Shown here: piece by piece, positions 12,915 to 25,100 of the stretch
Position numbering within the stretch: position 1 is the first letter of the stretch
How the letters are laid out: each line of letters starts with the position of its first letter
The notes under the pieces: generated by a model
Told to the model about the DNA's origin: nothing
Database searches by the model: none
Seen by the model: only the letters and a program-made list of their open reading frames with translations
Program-made: the position numbers and the translations under genes
DNA from: Watersipora subatra
Lineage: Eukaryota > Bryozoa > Gymnolaemata > Cheilostomatida > Watersiporidae
Direction: 5' to 3'
DNA length: 64,000 nucleotides
Assembly (NCBI RefSeq): GCF_963576615.1
Contig: NC_088708.1
Coordinates: 57,213,196-57,277,195 of the forward strand

Positions 12915-15570
12915 CTAATGGCTATGTTTTAATATCAGTAATACAATTGGTTTATTCATTCGGTTTAAATGCATGTAAGTTATCAAGAATCAAGTTATCA
13001 TTGCCATGGTTGATTTACACAATATTTATCATGAACACAGCTTGTTTTCCTTTTTGCCGAAAAACAATCTAAAAGAATTTAGCAAACATGATGCACTCTT
13101 AGAATTCATATAAACATCATGCGAAGAATAGTTATTTGTAACATGACTCCATCTTTGATGACCGATGCCAACATAGATGAAGTTATTTATGTACACGACT
13201 ACGTAAGTGGGCTGCTTTACCAAAATACAGAAACACTCTAGTTTTGTTGTTGCACTCGAGTCAGATGGGTATAAACAAGGCTGATGATGCTGTCGGAATC
13301 TGCTGTAAAAAGTTGCTGAGCTTTACCTGAAAGGCAATATAAAAAGCTGACCAACCCACTATTGTTCCAGATGCAGATAAGTGAAGGAAAATCATAGCAC
13401 AATAAAGCAATAGCGATGCTGCCGGCAGACACTTGTTCGCAGGTCGTAGATGTTACATTATATCAATGCAACGTTACACAGGTGTTAACAAACTAAAAAC
13501 AGCTTCTTTCAGGCATATTAGAGCTAATAAAACCAGTTTTCATCAGGAGCTAAATGCAATAAAAGACAGTTTAATAGGCCAATTAGAGGGAATATTAGCC
13601 AAAATATGATCACAAACCGTCTGGTCTGCTGTTTTGCTACTTGTTCATTTCCAACATGTTTTACTTAATGGGCTAAGCATTTATTATATAGCCATTATCT
13701 CCATTTCTGACATAATAAGTTACAAATGTTTCTTCTCTCCACCAATCCCTCAATCCATCTACACGAAGCCACTAATATGGCTAGCAAATCAGTGTAAACT
13801 TGCGTAATATTATAAATATATGTAAACGAAATTACTGTTAAAAAGGATGTTAATTAAAATAGAACATCTGTTTTAATCTATCGATAGCGCTGACAGGTTG
13901 GGGGTTGGAGCGTCCACCAAACATGGCAGCATGAATAACACCCCATCCAATGTGTTGCGATAAAAGACATTAAAGACAAAGTGATGAATCAAAGATCAGT
14001 AACTCTATTTTAATCAGCTGCCCTTTTCTTGCTGGCCGACAGCGGTGAACCGACAGACGGATGGACAAATGAAAATCCATTAAATAAACACAAAAGTAAA
14101 TCAAGTACAATTACAAATTTTAATAAGTTTAAGAGATGAATGTTTATTATTGAATGCATAACGTATTGTGCGGAGAGCAGACGACGAGTGCCCCTAAGTG
14201 CTTGCTGGTTCAGGCATGATTACGCCCTTAGCACCAAGTCTGCGCGCCTAGAATTACAAGCTAGAGTGGTCGAGTGCCCCGGTGTTTGTTACTCTCTTGC
14301 AATAACAATACTGTCACACTATCAATTTTGTTTCGAATATCACCTAGCCAGGCGCCACCCTGCGTAAATGCAAATTTCAAGAAGGAGATATTGTGTAAAC
14401 GAATCTATGTATTTAGTTTTCTTTCAAGAATTTAACACCTGCCTGTCTTCAAGTGCACTTCAAGATGGATGAGCACAAACCAGGTAAACATTTACAAATA
14501 AATATCTGGAAGAGATGATTGAGGAAAGAAAGTCTTGTCTTCTAACCAGAAGGCCACGAGGCGCCTACTCCGCTTGAGTCATGCATAGCCTTAGGCAGTT
14601 TGCTCATTACTTGTAATCCAAAGGCTATCAAATATTTTAGCCAAGACTCCAATATCTGTTTAATGAAACATAAAACATAACAGTTATTATGTTTTTTAAT
14701 TTGACATAATTACCTGTACAAACAAGATTGGAGACAGGCGAGTCTGCCGCTTTGTTGGGCCTCATTTTCGTTACATACGATATCTAATCAATATTGCTAA
14801 ATTCAAGCGCAAACAATTTCTATGTATATATTTCTATTGCTTATAAGGCTTACAAAATAAATTTAACACCAAAGTACACAATTCTATTGGACCAAAATAT
14901 TAAGAATTTTAAGCCGACATACATCGCTGAGTGAGAGTTGATATATTTGTTACCAAATGTCAACGTTTACAGCCATATCGAGTCGTTTGTATCAACTCAT
15001 TTCTGGTTAGCGTAAGTTTCCGGAGCTTTCTATTGCTCATATTCAGATTAACTGAATGAGTAAAGCGATGTATTTACAAAGCTATCAATAACTTTCTTTT
15101 GCCGGAAATTACTTCTCCCTGAAAACAATAATTGTCGGCACTTCAAAGACTGGTAAAATTTACAAGAGAAGCTTAAAAGTCCGATGAAAGTCAGTACTCA
15201 CAACGAGAAGAAGTTAAAAATTTTTTATATGTGAATAGTTTATTGTTTTTGGTCCATTTTTGTCTGCAAAACTTCATAACGTGACTTGAATGGAAACTTT
15301 TTTGGTCGACTCTGTCTTTGATATTTTTATGATTATTTAGGTTGCACAATTCGGTACTTTGTTTGGCAGCAAAGTATGGCAGTAAGAGTCAGCAATAGTA
15401 AAAGTAGCTGAGCGTGGGCGTATAGATTAAAGTTATGCGTTACGGCAGCCAGATAAAAACCACAATCCAAACAAACTGTTGTACTGCTTCTTGACTGTCA
15501 GTATGTGTGACTAAAGACACGCTTTATCAATGAGTCCTTCTGCACTCCACCCACATTGCCGTGCATATGA
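12915..15570. other. Intergenic region, nothing recognised
   Basis: No supported exon. The 75-codon open frame near 14140 lies in a locally GC-richer patch but shows no recognisable product and no splice context. Confidence 0.45.
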
Positions 15571-15574
15571 ATCT

Positions 15575-15695
15575 TTGCTATAATAAGAGCTACAGTTTGC
15601 GTTAGCGAAAAAAGATAACATTGTGAAAGATTTGAACTCACGACTATCGACTTCAGACACCGACACACTAATAATTGCACCAATCAACCACCAAC
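15575..15695 (-). repeat. tRNA-derived SINE, family S
   Basis: On the minus strand it reads GGTTGATTGGTGCAATTATT, then CGTGAGTTCAAATC (B-box like), and ends CTCTTATTATAGCAAAGAT. The same tail motif ends the copy at 58950-59107 and a fragment near 22700. This points to a short Pol III-derived retroposon. Confidence 0.55.
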
Positions 15696-16329
15696 TACCC
15701 TAACATAATAATTGTAGGGATAGTTAATCTCTGCGCTTTATCAACACGCCTGACGACTGCTCATGATACCCGAGACTGCCAGGGTACTATCAATTATAGC
15801 GTGTGTGTTCCAACCAACAACAATAATTTAAATAAAAATGCAAAAGAGATTGTATTTATTTTCAATATTACTAAATTCTAGTAATATACACTACTAACTT
15901 AGCGTACAAAGTGACTTAAGACAAGCACTATGTTTCAGCGATGCACGCGTTAGCGACACAAACGGGTGGAACTCGATCGAGAAAGGACGGAGGATGTATT
16001 GAAAATGCTTAAAACTGAATAGCTGGCGTGGTATTTTAATGCGCATCATCTGCAAGTGCTGTTTCCATTATTCGCAAGCATTATAGATTTAAAAAAGTTT
16101 TGCCAATCGCAAAACTCGCTTAGCTTGCAGATTGATGTTTCCCTGATACGGTTAACTTGCGGATTGGCTAAAATTTGTGAATCATGCGTGAGATGGAAAC
16201 AGTGAATGCGATAGTCAGTTTATTACTACCTAAGACACCTCTCATTATTCATAAGTAAACAGAAACACAGATCAATAAATAGAGAGTGAAACTGTGTAGG
16301 CCTATTGCTTTCTTTGTCAAAACTAAAAT

Positions 16330-16489
16330 TATTTAGTTTTGAAACAGACGCTAGAGAAAAGGCGTAGAGATAAAGGAGAAAAGGAATGTAGGGATATGGG
16401 CAGTAATCACCACCTGATATAAGTAAATATGATCGATTTCCAAACTTCTACATACATTTGCTGAGCGATCGGGTCCATTCCAGCAGTGA
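16330..16489 (-). pseudogene. Duplicated fragment of PRKCSH exon 8 plus adjoining intron
   Basis: Positions 16456-16488 on the minus strand encode HCWNGPDRSAN followed by the donor GTATGTAG. The peptide and the start of the donor match the end of PRKCSH exon 8 (19808-19840). About 130 bp of the following intron is also recognisable (for example CCAAACTTCTACATACATTT in both). Similarity stops abruptly inside the exon at the GTGA on the plus strand, so only 11 codons are copied. It has no acceptor and sits 2.5 kb beyond the real stop codon, so it is a relic. Confidence 0.8.
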
Positions 16490-16729
16490 GGAGCAACTAC
16501 AAGCAACTCAAGCATTCTTTACTATGGCTATAGTTAGCAGCTAGAAATACTGTTTCACTACTTTTTACTTTCAATTCAGCTTTACTGGCACCAATGATAA
16601 AATCAACTCAGCTGTACAGTTTATAAAGTGTAACTATATGTCAGAAACTAACTTCTATTCATGCAAGAGTAACACCGGGTTCAGGTTTTACATAGTTTGG
16701 CATAGTTGAAAGTGATAGCAATCAGCGCA

Positions 16730-17215
16730 AAGCTTTAATCATAAACCAGAATTGCACTATTTTATGTTTTTTCATATGCTTACTTATTTTTCGCTTGCTG
16801 TTTTTAATAAAAATGTTCATAATCTTCTATGTCTTCTTACTCTGCCTATGCTAAATATTTATTTTACTTCAATTCAATGTTTCAAGATTTTTCATGGTTT
16901 GTGTCCTCGTTTTTTACATGACAATTACAGGTTCTCAACTCATTTCAACTTACCTGATGTGAACAAATTGCATACAATCACTAACAATCATTTCGAAAAT
17001 GTCATTACCAGCTGCTTTAACAATCTTCCGCCAAACATCCGTTCTCTTAGCAGAGAAAGGCATTTTAAACACTATTTGTCAGACTATTTATTCAACTTTA
17101 ATGGCTAACTGTTGCTTTTTTTCCCTTTTTTTGTTTTACTATTGTTGTATGGCCTAATTTGAAAAACATTTCTATTTGTGAAATGAAATTATTGCCAATA
17201 AAGTAATACATAATA
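16730..17215 (+). mobile_element. 5'-truncated LINE, C-terminal end of reverse transcriptase ORF and 3' UTR
   Basis: A 118-codon frame (16752-17108) ends in a segment typical of the extreme C-terminus of CR1/Jockey-group ORF2 (FNNLPPNIRSLSRERHFKHY...). A short T-rich 3' UTR follows and ends near GTAATACATAATATAGG. The family differs from the large LINE at 31-35.7 kb, whose tail does not match. The 5' end is lost, as is usual after incomplete reverse transcription. The ATG of the frame is incidental. Confidence 0.65.
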
Positions 17216-19013
17216 TAGGTAGATGCTTTTGTTTGTAAACAATAGCCTCAATGCTACTATTTATATAAACCAAATATTAATCACCTTACAGCAAAACAGT
17301 ACTGTGTTGGAGGTCTTCTTAAAACTCAGCCGCCCGTCCGTATTATTAATAACTTTGTATTAGCCCGACAGGGTATGTTTTAAATTATTTTCAATATGGA
17401 GTTAGTCAAGAGAGAAATGTTATTACAAAAACTATCCCTTTATATAAAGATAGAAAAACTGTTCTAACTGAGCTTACCACCCTCCACCATTTTGAAAGTC
17501 ACAATAGTAAGTAAAATATCTTCATATGACAATATATTTTAGGAAAACGGCCGTATCAATTTTTGTTACGATATGCTGGGGTGAGACATTCATTAAAAGA
17601 CCTTCTGTCAGACAAACTGTGGGAACAAGCAGGTTCTTGTTGACACATGGGTTATTCACTTGAACTCATGCCAACAAAAAGTTTAGAGAGGGTGGTTTTG
17701 TCAGCCAACCACATTCTTTTTACAAATTGTGTGAAGTTCTATTGATATTGTCAGGTCATCATTCCACCATCAGTTACCAAACTTTTGCCTAAACAAATAT
17801 TACTTTATGCTAGCCTACCTATTATCTAGAAAATGTAATTTTAGCTACTTTAAAATGGTTGTTATGATCCTTTGAAGTGCGTGACAGAGAACATATTTTA
17901 ACAGCTCAAATTCAAACGATTTTACGATGAGCCAAGACTGGCTACTCCGATAAACTTGGGCGTCAATCAGGAGAGATCGCTACATTTTGCAAACACGAAT
18001 TTGTCAGATGATATGTAAATGCAAACAGGCTGCGTGTTGATATTAGGGGTATTATGAATCGTCTAGTTTGCCTATAAGATTTCTTCTCCCATCTATATTG
18101 TCAATCCAAGAGATATGATAACCAGCTCTTGAGGTTTTAAACACATAAATCATCATCTTAGCCTCAACACCCAAATCCTCTTGTACACCTTTACGAGGCA
18201 TTTCGAGTAAGCGCAGGCGTGTCTCATATTGAGAACGGGTATAAGTCCAAGGGGTTTATAGATTCTACGTGTGAAACAGATGGCTTCTACACCGACTGGT
18301 TATTAACACATTGGCTGAAGAGGAGAGTCGAGCTAATCCAGTAAGAAGGATTGTGGTAAACATATCGGATGCATCGCAAGACAGAGCTTGTGTCGAATAA
18401 AGCCGAACAGCAAAGTCTGTCAAGTTGAGACGAAACATTTGATCAGTATTTTGTGCTGGGGATGTAAGGAGTTATAGCTTAATATGCTACCAGTAGCACA
18501 GATTAACATGTTTAGATATAGGCTTTAAACATCTTGCATTGCCTCTACACTCAAGGGTTTCTATGGTGCCAATTACCAGATATGCATAGGTAATGTGAAA
18601 TATATCGAAGCTTCTCCGTTACATTATTGCATTAAAACTCTGACATTTATAGACAATTCCTAACTGACGGGCAATCTTGACGAGTCCTGTTCGACTCGGA
18701 CTAGGAGATCTAGGATCTCAGTCTAAACAAACGTAAGAGAAATGATGGATCTTCCCAGGAATGCCAAGAAAGGTGATAAAGAGAGTGGCTACTGTATCTT
18801 GTGACTATATTAAAGTCAGTTGACACTGAGAACAAACAATCGCTAGGGTTTCTCATTCTCACTAGGAATTCATGCTCACAAAATGAAATATTGTCAACAA
18901 CATTATCTATTATACTGGCTGACAAACTCCGAGAAACTACTGAAAGTATGATTTTATACAAGCGTCTGGCTACACAACAGTTACATCAAACGGTATCGAG
19001 ACACACGACAATA
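17216..19013. other. Intergenic / 3' flank of PRKCSH
   Basis: No coding exon seen. It includes the 3' UTR of PRKCSH (minus strand, below 19014). No perfect AATAAA was found close to the stop; a TATAAA variant about 60 nt downstream (near 18955) is the nearest candidate. Confidence 0.4.
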
Positions 19014-19160
19014 TTACAATTCTGTATGCCAGTGCGCATCATCATGTACGTCTGGCAGGCTATGGCAAGCAGCGGGAGTGGTGAAGTCAAAACTATATTC
19101 ACATCTGTTGGGCTCTGCAGCGTTTGACAACTGATTTTCCTTGCCACAGATAAACTTCAC
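19014..19160 (-). CDS. PRKCSH: PRKCSH exon 9 (end of MRH domain, ER-retrieval tail)
   Basis: The acceptor TATCTTCCCCAG is a strong polypyrimidine-AG site. It encodes VKFICGKENQ, then EPNRCEY and TTPAAC, which close the MRH fold and carry E495 and Y501. It ends in DDAHWHTEL and TAA. The tail reads HTEL where vertebrates have HDEL. Confidence 0.93.
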   Translation of the reverse strand: MKFICGKENQLSNAAEPNRCEYSFDFTTPAACHSLPDVHDDAHWHTEL

Positions 19161-22100
19161 CTGGGGAAGATAGAAAGAGAAATTACAGAGGTTAGCTATA
19201 TGCCAAAAACAACAATAAGGTTGGCAGAGAAAGAGGTGTCAAGCTGAGTATTATGGATTGTTATAACTAGGTGTCATGTGTCTTTTGTGTATCAATATGG
19301 CAAAGAGGAATGGCAATTGCTTAATAATTGCACCTGTTTGTTTGTCAGCCCATCATATAGTCAGCAGAAAAAACAACACCAACTGTATTACTTCAATCCC
19401 AGCAAAGGTGACAATGTAAGGTGACAGGAGTGTAGCATGAAGGGGAGTGTAGATTACAGGTAAATAAAAAGGAGTGTAGCGTGAAGGGGGCGTGTTGCTT
19501 AGAAGCCTGTAGAATGGGGAGAGAGGAAAATGGATAGAAGTGTAGCTTAAAATTTCCTAGAAAGGATAGAGACAGGTGTGTAGCTCCAAGAAAGACAAGC
19601 TAAAAGGAAATAAGAAAAAGGTGTAACAGAAAGGAAATAGGAGGGAGGAGTGGCTAGAAGAGGAAAAAATAAACATGGGTGCGTCATAGAAAATAAAACA
19701 GATGCGGGAAGAGAGAAAGGCATAAAGATATCAGAGTAGAAAAATAATGTAGAGATGGGGAATCACAGCACCACCTAATATGAGTGTATATCCAAACTTC
19801 TACATACATTTGCTGAGCGATCAGGGCCATTCCAGCAGTGAACTCCTTTTTCAAACTTCATGAAGCCATAAGTATCATCTCCATTTGCTTCCCATTTAGT
19901 GAACGTACTGCAACACACAACAGACTGTTAAGGCGTATGTATATATATACAGTCAACACACAACAGACTGTTAAAGGCGTATGTATATATATACAGTCAA
20001 CACACAACAGACTGTTAAGGCGTATGTATATATATACAGTCAACACACAACAGACTGTTAAGGCGTATGTATATATATACAGTCAACACACAACAGACTG
20101 TTAAGGCGTATGTATATATATACAGTCAACACACAACAGACTGTTAAGGCGTATGTATATATATACAGTCAACACACAACAGACTGTTAAGGCGTATGTA
20201 TATATATACAGTCAACACACAACATATCATGTACAAAACTATCATATGTAGAAGTGGTTGCAAGCTGAGGTTTAACCATACAAAAGGCTCAAGACTTGTG
20301 CAAGTGATTTGGTAACCACAAAGTATTTCCAGCATGTTTATAAATTTAGTACACATTGGAAGGCTAAATACTTTTGGAAATACGTTACAAATTTAACTAC
20401 AAAAACAAAATGAATGCTATTCTCTGAAATGGATTTTACATAGCTAGGAAATTATTGGGTTGATTTCTGCATCGATCACTGGAATTTAAGCAGTTCTTCC
20501 TGTCAGAAAATAAAACAACAGGTGATAAAATAGTGTTCAACCACAAGTTTGCTAACGATGCCTTCCTTCAGCTAGAAGCCAATCTACAACCGCAATATAA
20601 ACACGGGTGTTGAGTTGGACGGTAGAGGCAAAAACACTTGTTATGTAATGGTAAAATTCCCACCCTTATTAAAAGATAGTTAAAGAATGGATAATTGCTC
20701 TGCAATGGCCTGCCTCGTCAGTAAACTAAAAGGAAACAAGGTGTCAAAATAACATGTTAGCACGGTTTCACTGATGAGCTGGTGATGAGATGACAAGTGG
20801 AGCAAATGATGACAAGTGGAGCAAGTGATGGCAGGTGAAGCAAGTGATGGCAAGTGAAGCAAATGATGGCAAGTGAAGCGATATGCAATGATCTTCTACT
20901 ACACGCTGTACATTGCCATGGGAGATGACTATAGACTCTATAAGTCAAATTGATTTTAGTGAATATAGTCTTTTGGAGATGTCGCCGACTTGGATATCAC
21001 CTTGTGCGGAAAAATTGGAAACCAGGAGAGTTTTGTCACTGCACAATGCAAGATCTTTTGAGATGAAGACATGAGATGAATGATCAATGAGATGAAAACA
21101 TAAGAGACAGGCCCCGGCCACAAATTAATGCTGTAACATAAAACTAGCTACAATTAATTACTCAAAAAAGGCACAAAAATCTGGAATGTTGTCCGGTAAC
21201 ATATAGGTAAACTAGCTGTGCTTTCCGGCGTTACCCGTGTATTAAAAATCAGTTTATAAAAAATGAGAATAGGAGTTGCCCGCAACTTGCTATTAGCCTG
21301 GCACATTGTCAATGGAAAATTTGAGTAAGCTTACTAATGAGAGCTATGCGTCTCCGTGACGTTACGCAATCACCCTGCGTAGTACGCAAAGCCGTTGGGT
21401 AATTGCTCCCATATAGCGACGTATATCGGCAAAGCGAATATATATACAGTGAAACTCGGATAACTCGCCCTCGGATATCTCGAACACATGGTTAACTCGA
21501 ACGGATTTGTTTGGTCCGTTCCCACGCAATGATAAATTGCTTTAGATAACTCGACCTTTACTTGGTTAACTCGAACAGTTTTTTTGCCCAACGGCTAACG
21601 GAGACGGTTGTTATCGCTTTAGAATATCATTTTATTCCAAGCCATAGAGATAAGCAACAACGTTTAGTAGTTCTTAGGCGTCATTATTACCACCATCGGC
21701 AAAATATTTTCGTTAACGACTTTTCTAAAGGTTTGCAAAAAATCAAATTTCACCAAACATCCGCTTGGGGATAGCCCTCCGCAAGCAAGGAGAAGCGAGG
21801 TAACCTTCAGATAAACTTTAAGAAAAATCAGCAAAACTGGTTTTTGTTAAAACGCTCAAAAGAAAAATATGTCTTTTTGTTCTGAGAGTTTCAACTGCGA
21901 TCAAGTTTTGCCGATTTTAATCTGAACGTCCTGGCAGTCACATCAATTAAAACAAACAAACGAATCTCAAGTAATAAAAGGAAAATATTTCTACTTTCTG
22001 ATAAAAATTGTTAAAACATTACATGAGAGGTCCCTTGACTTGCAACAAGCAATCAATGCTTTTGATTTATATATAGTTTGTATAAGTACTGATAAATACA

Positions 22101-25100
22101 ATAATACATGCACTTGTGACAGTGTTCTCATAACTTGAACGCTCTGATAACTCGAACACTTTCTCTCGGTCCCGTGAAGGTCGAGTTAGCCGAGTTTCAC
22201 TGTATATGGATCTCTGTGGCCTAATTGGTACGGTGTCGGACTGGCCAACGGGATGCTCTGAGATCAAATCACCTTTGGTAAGGGTTTTTTATTCCAAGAT
22301 TCTAATAATCGCTATAGCTGGAAAGATGGCTATTCCAGCTGCTGGTCAAGATATTTCGACCAGAGTGAATAAATGATTGCCCAGCAATTATGCAGTTTTA
22401 CTTCAACAATGAGTAAAAAACAATAAATGATTTATTATAAATTGGCAGTAATTGGGGAAATACTGAAATGCTACGAGTTGATAGCACCCTTTTTAAAGTG
22501 TCTTTACCAGCTACCTCACGAGCTTATGTAAATATTAATATTCATGAGAGTACTCAATATAGACATGCAATATTACGTAGAGTTGTCCTCACAATTTTAG
22601 ATTGAGGTAAAGTTATCCTAACGAGTTGAAGCAATCATTTATCTTAACCTCTCACCTTGGCTTCAGACAGGAAGACGGACACAGGTCTTATTATAGTAAA
22701 GATTGGCTGCATACACTAAATAGCAAATAATTTTCCCTTTAAACAATTTCTGAGTGCGGTCATTTGTTGAAAAGAACAGAATGTTGGTTAATTCAACAAT
22801 ATAGCTCTTGCGTTACATTAGTTTTGCTAGGTAAGAACACTTTTTTCTAAATATTTTGAGAAATATGCAATATTTTATTGCGCAGTTAATTCTGTATGCT
22901 AACAAATATGCTCTATGTGATTGTGTATCACGCTTGTGATAGTGTCCAGCAATGCTATCAAAACTTGATAAAATACTAAACTTTTTCTAACGTTCAGAGA
23001 TAAAACTTTCAACAAGTCATAAATACTTTTACATACATTTTTATAAGTTGGTACGTAGGCTTGTTCAAAAGCTATCAATCATTTGACTATAATTTAGCAG
23101 TATTTTGACAATTGTGTCAATAAATTGTAATGCATTTGATATGATACCTCTCACATTACGGCTCAAACATGGTTTGATTATTGCTACGTTGCGAAGTACA
23201 ATATACGCTCTTACAATGTAAATAATGCGTTCCAGAAATATTTTCATTATAAGGATTTTACGCTATATGAACGGTAAAATTCATGTAAATTGCCTAATCC
23301 GTTCCAAGATCTTTTCAAACTCAACCCTTTGGCCCCTTCAAAGTCAAGGATGCTTCAAAAAGAAAAACAAGACTTGACTTTTCAATTAATTAACAGTGCA
23401 GTAACTGTTGTAGTATCGATTTGTATCAATAACTTTTCTCCTTTTTTATCACTTTCATTTGGTTTATGGTCCATGACTACGGTGGTTTTAAAACAAGGTA
23501 AGGGGGGCGCACACCTGTAATGTCAATTTACTTCAATTTTTTCTAGAAAGCATAGTCCATTCTGCAAAGAAAAATAATAGAAAATAAGTGCGCTGTCAGA
23601 CTGACCATTCGTCTATCCAACATCAGCGTTCCAAGATAGAATAAAAAATGGCTTTAGACGAGACATTCAGCTTGGTATATTGACACTTTAAAGCCTGCCC
23701 CAATCGATTGCCTTGAAGTATTTTTCAATAATTGTGCAGCTACACCTATTCTGTGCGATATCGACACACCTAACGATCTCTCTAAACTGTCAGGGTACTC
23801 ATATATATGAAAGAGATAACCCTATACGTCATTTTCTCTGCCAGGTGTGGCAAGGGAGAAAGCAATATTTTTAAGGCTAACTACAAGATTCTTGTTATTC
23901 AAATAGAATTTGAGAACTCGCACTGACTTGAAATTTTACGTTATATGAAATTTCTTACATAGTAGGAAGCAAAAACTTTACAGAAACTCTTTATGCTACG
24001 TTATAGGAGTGTCAAATGTACTACAAGAAATAAAATCTTTGTTTGTCTTTCTTCATGGTGTAGTTGGAAGAGCCAAAGGATTGCATGAATGGAGGGTAAT
24101 AGGACTAGGCTATTAATATTGATGAGAATATTCTAGAATATTCTTAACTATCAAGTATTAAATAGCCTAGTTAGGCACACCTAGTCTAGGTGAATAGCGA
24201 GACTTTTTCAGACCATATTTCTAGCATTTTTAGCACGACCAAATTTGGCCGACTGGTGATGCCTTACACACATGCCATAATATTTAATACATATGTACAC
24301 AATACCTTACAGCGGTTTCAATACTTCATGGGGTAAAAAATTATCATTGAAAACATTGAAAATAAATAAAATGAAAAAAAAACAAAGCTCACACTCCCCA
24401 CTCGCATATCCCTCTGTGAAAATCATTGTGTTAGAAGTCATGACTGTTCACTGTGTTTATCTCGATACATATTGTATAATGTAAAAGTGCGAAGTGCGTG
24501 CGGCCACCCTTCACCATGAATCTTTAACATCTTCCACTCTCAAAATTATCTAATAAACATAAAAAAGAGAAAACTGCGTACGATTAGCAATCATGTGACT
24601 ATATTAGATATGAGGTTATAAGGTTTTATTTCACGGATTTTCGCTTAAGGGGGGGGGACGGGTCACCTGTCCCGATCAACTACGAAAAGTGAGGAATTAC
24701 TGTATATCCACTAATACCAGCGGATATACAGTAATTACTGTATATTCACTGATATAAGCCATATGATTTGCCAAAGACAAGACATACCCGAGGTTAGTCT
24801 CTGAGCCACCGGTCTTAGGTCTCTGGGTAGCCTTCTCAAATGGACAGAACTTGTACGTGTATTCCCTGTCAGTGAACTCGTAGCACTCGTCTCGAAGTGG
24901 GTAAAAGACATCATCAGGTCCTAAGTCCAGAGCTAAGAACTTTTCTATGTCTCTGTAACAAATACAGTTCATCTGTCATCTCTTCATATTGATTTAAGCG
25001 TTCAGTCCTCCCAGTGCTAGTCCAGAAAACTTAACGGACGTCGCATTTGTTCAGCCAGTGTGCTGTATTTCCAGCATCCACCAAAAAAGTGGAATCAAAT

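Noticed and set aside
18801-19127. 108-codon plus-strand frame
   Set aside because: Antisense shadow of the PRKCSH last exon and its 3' UTR.
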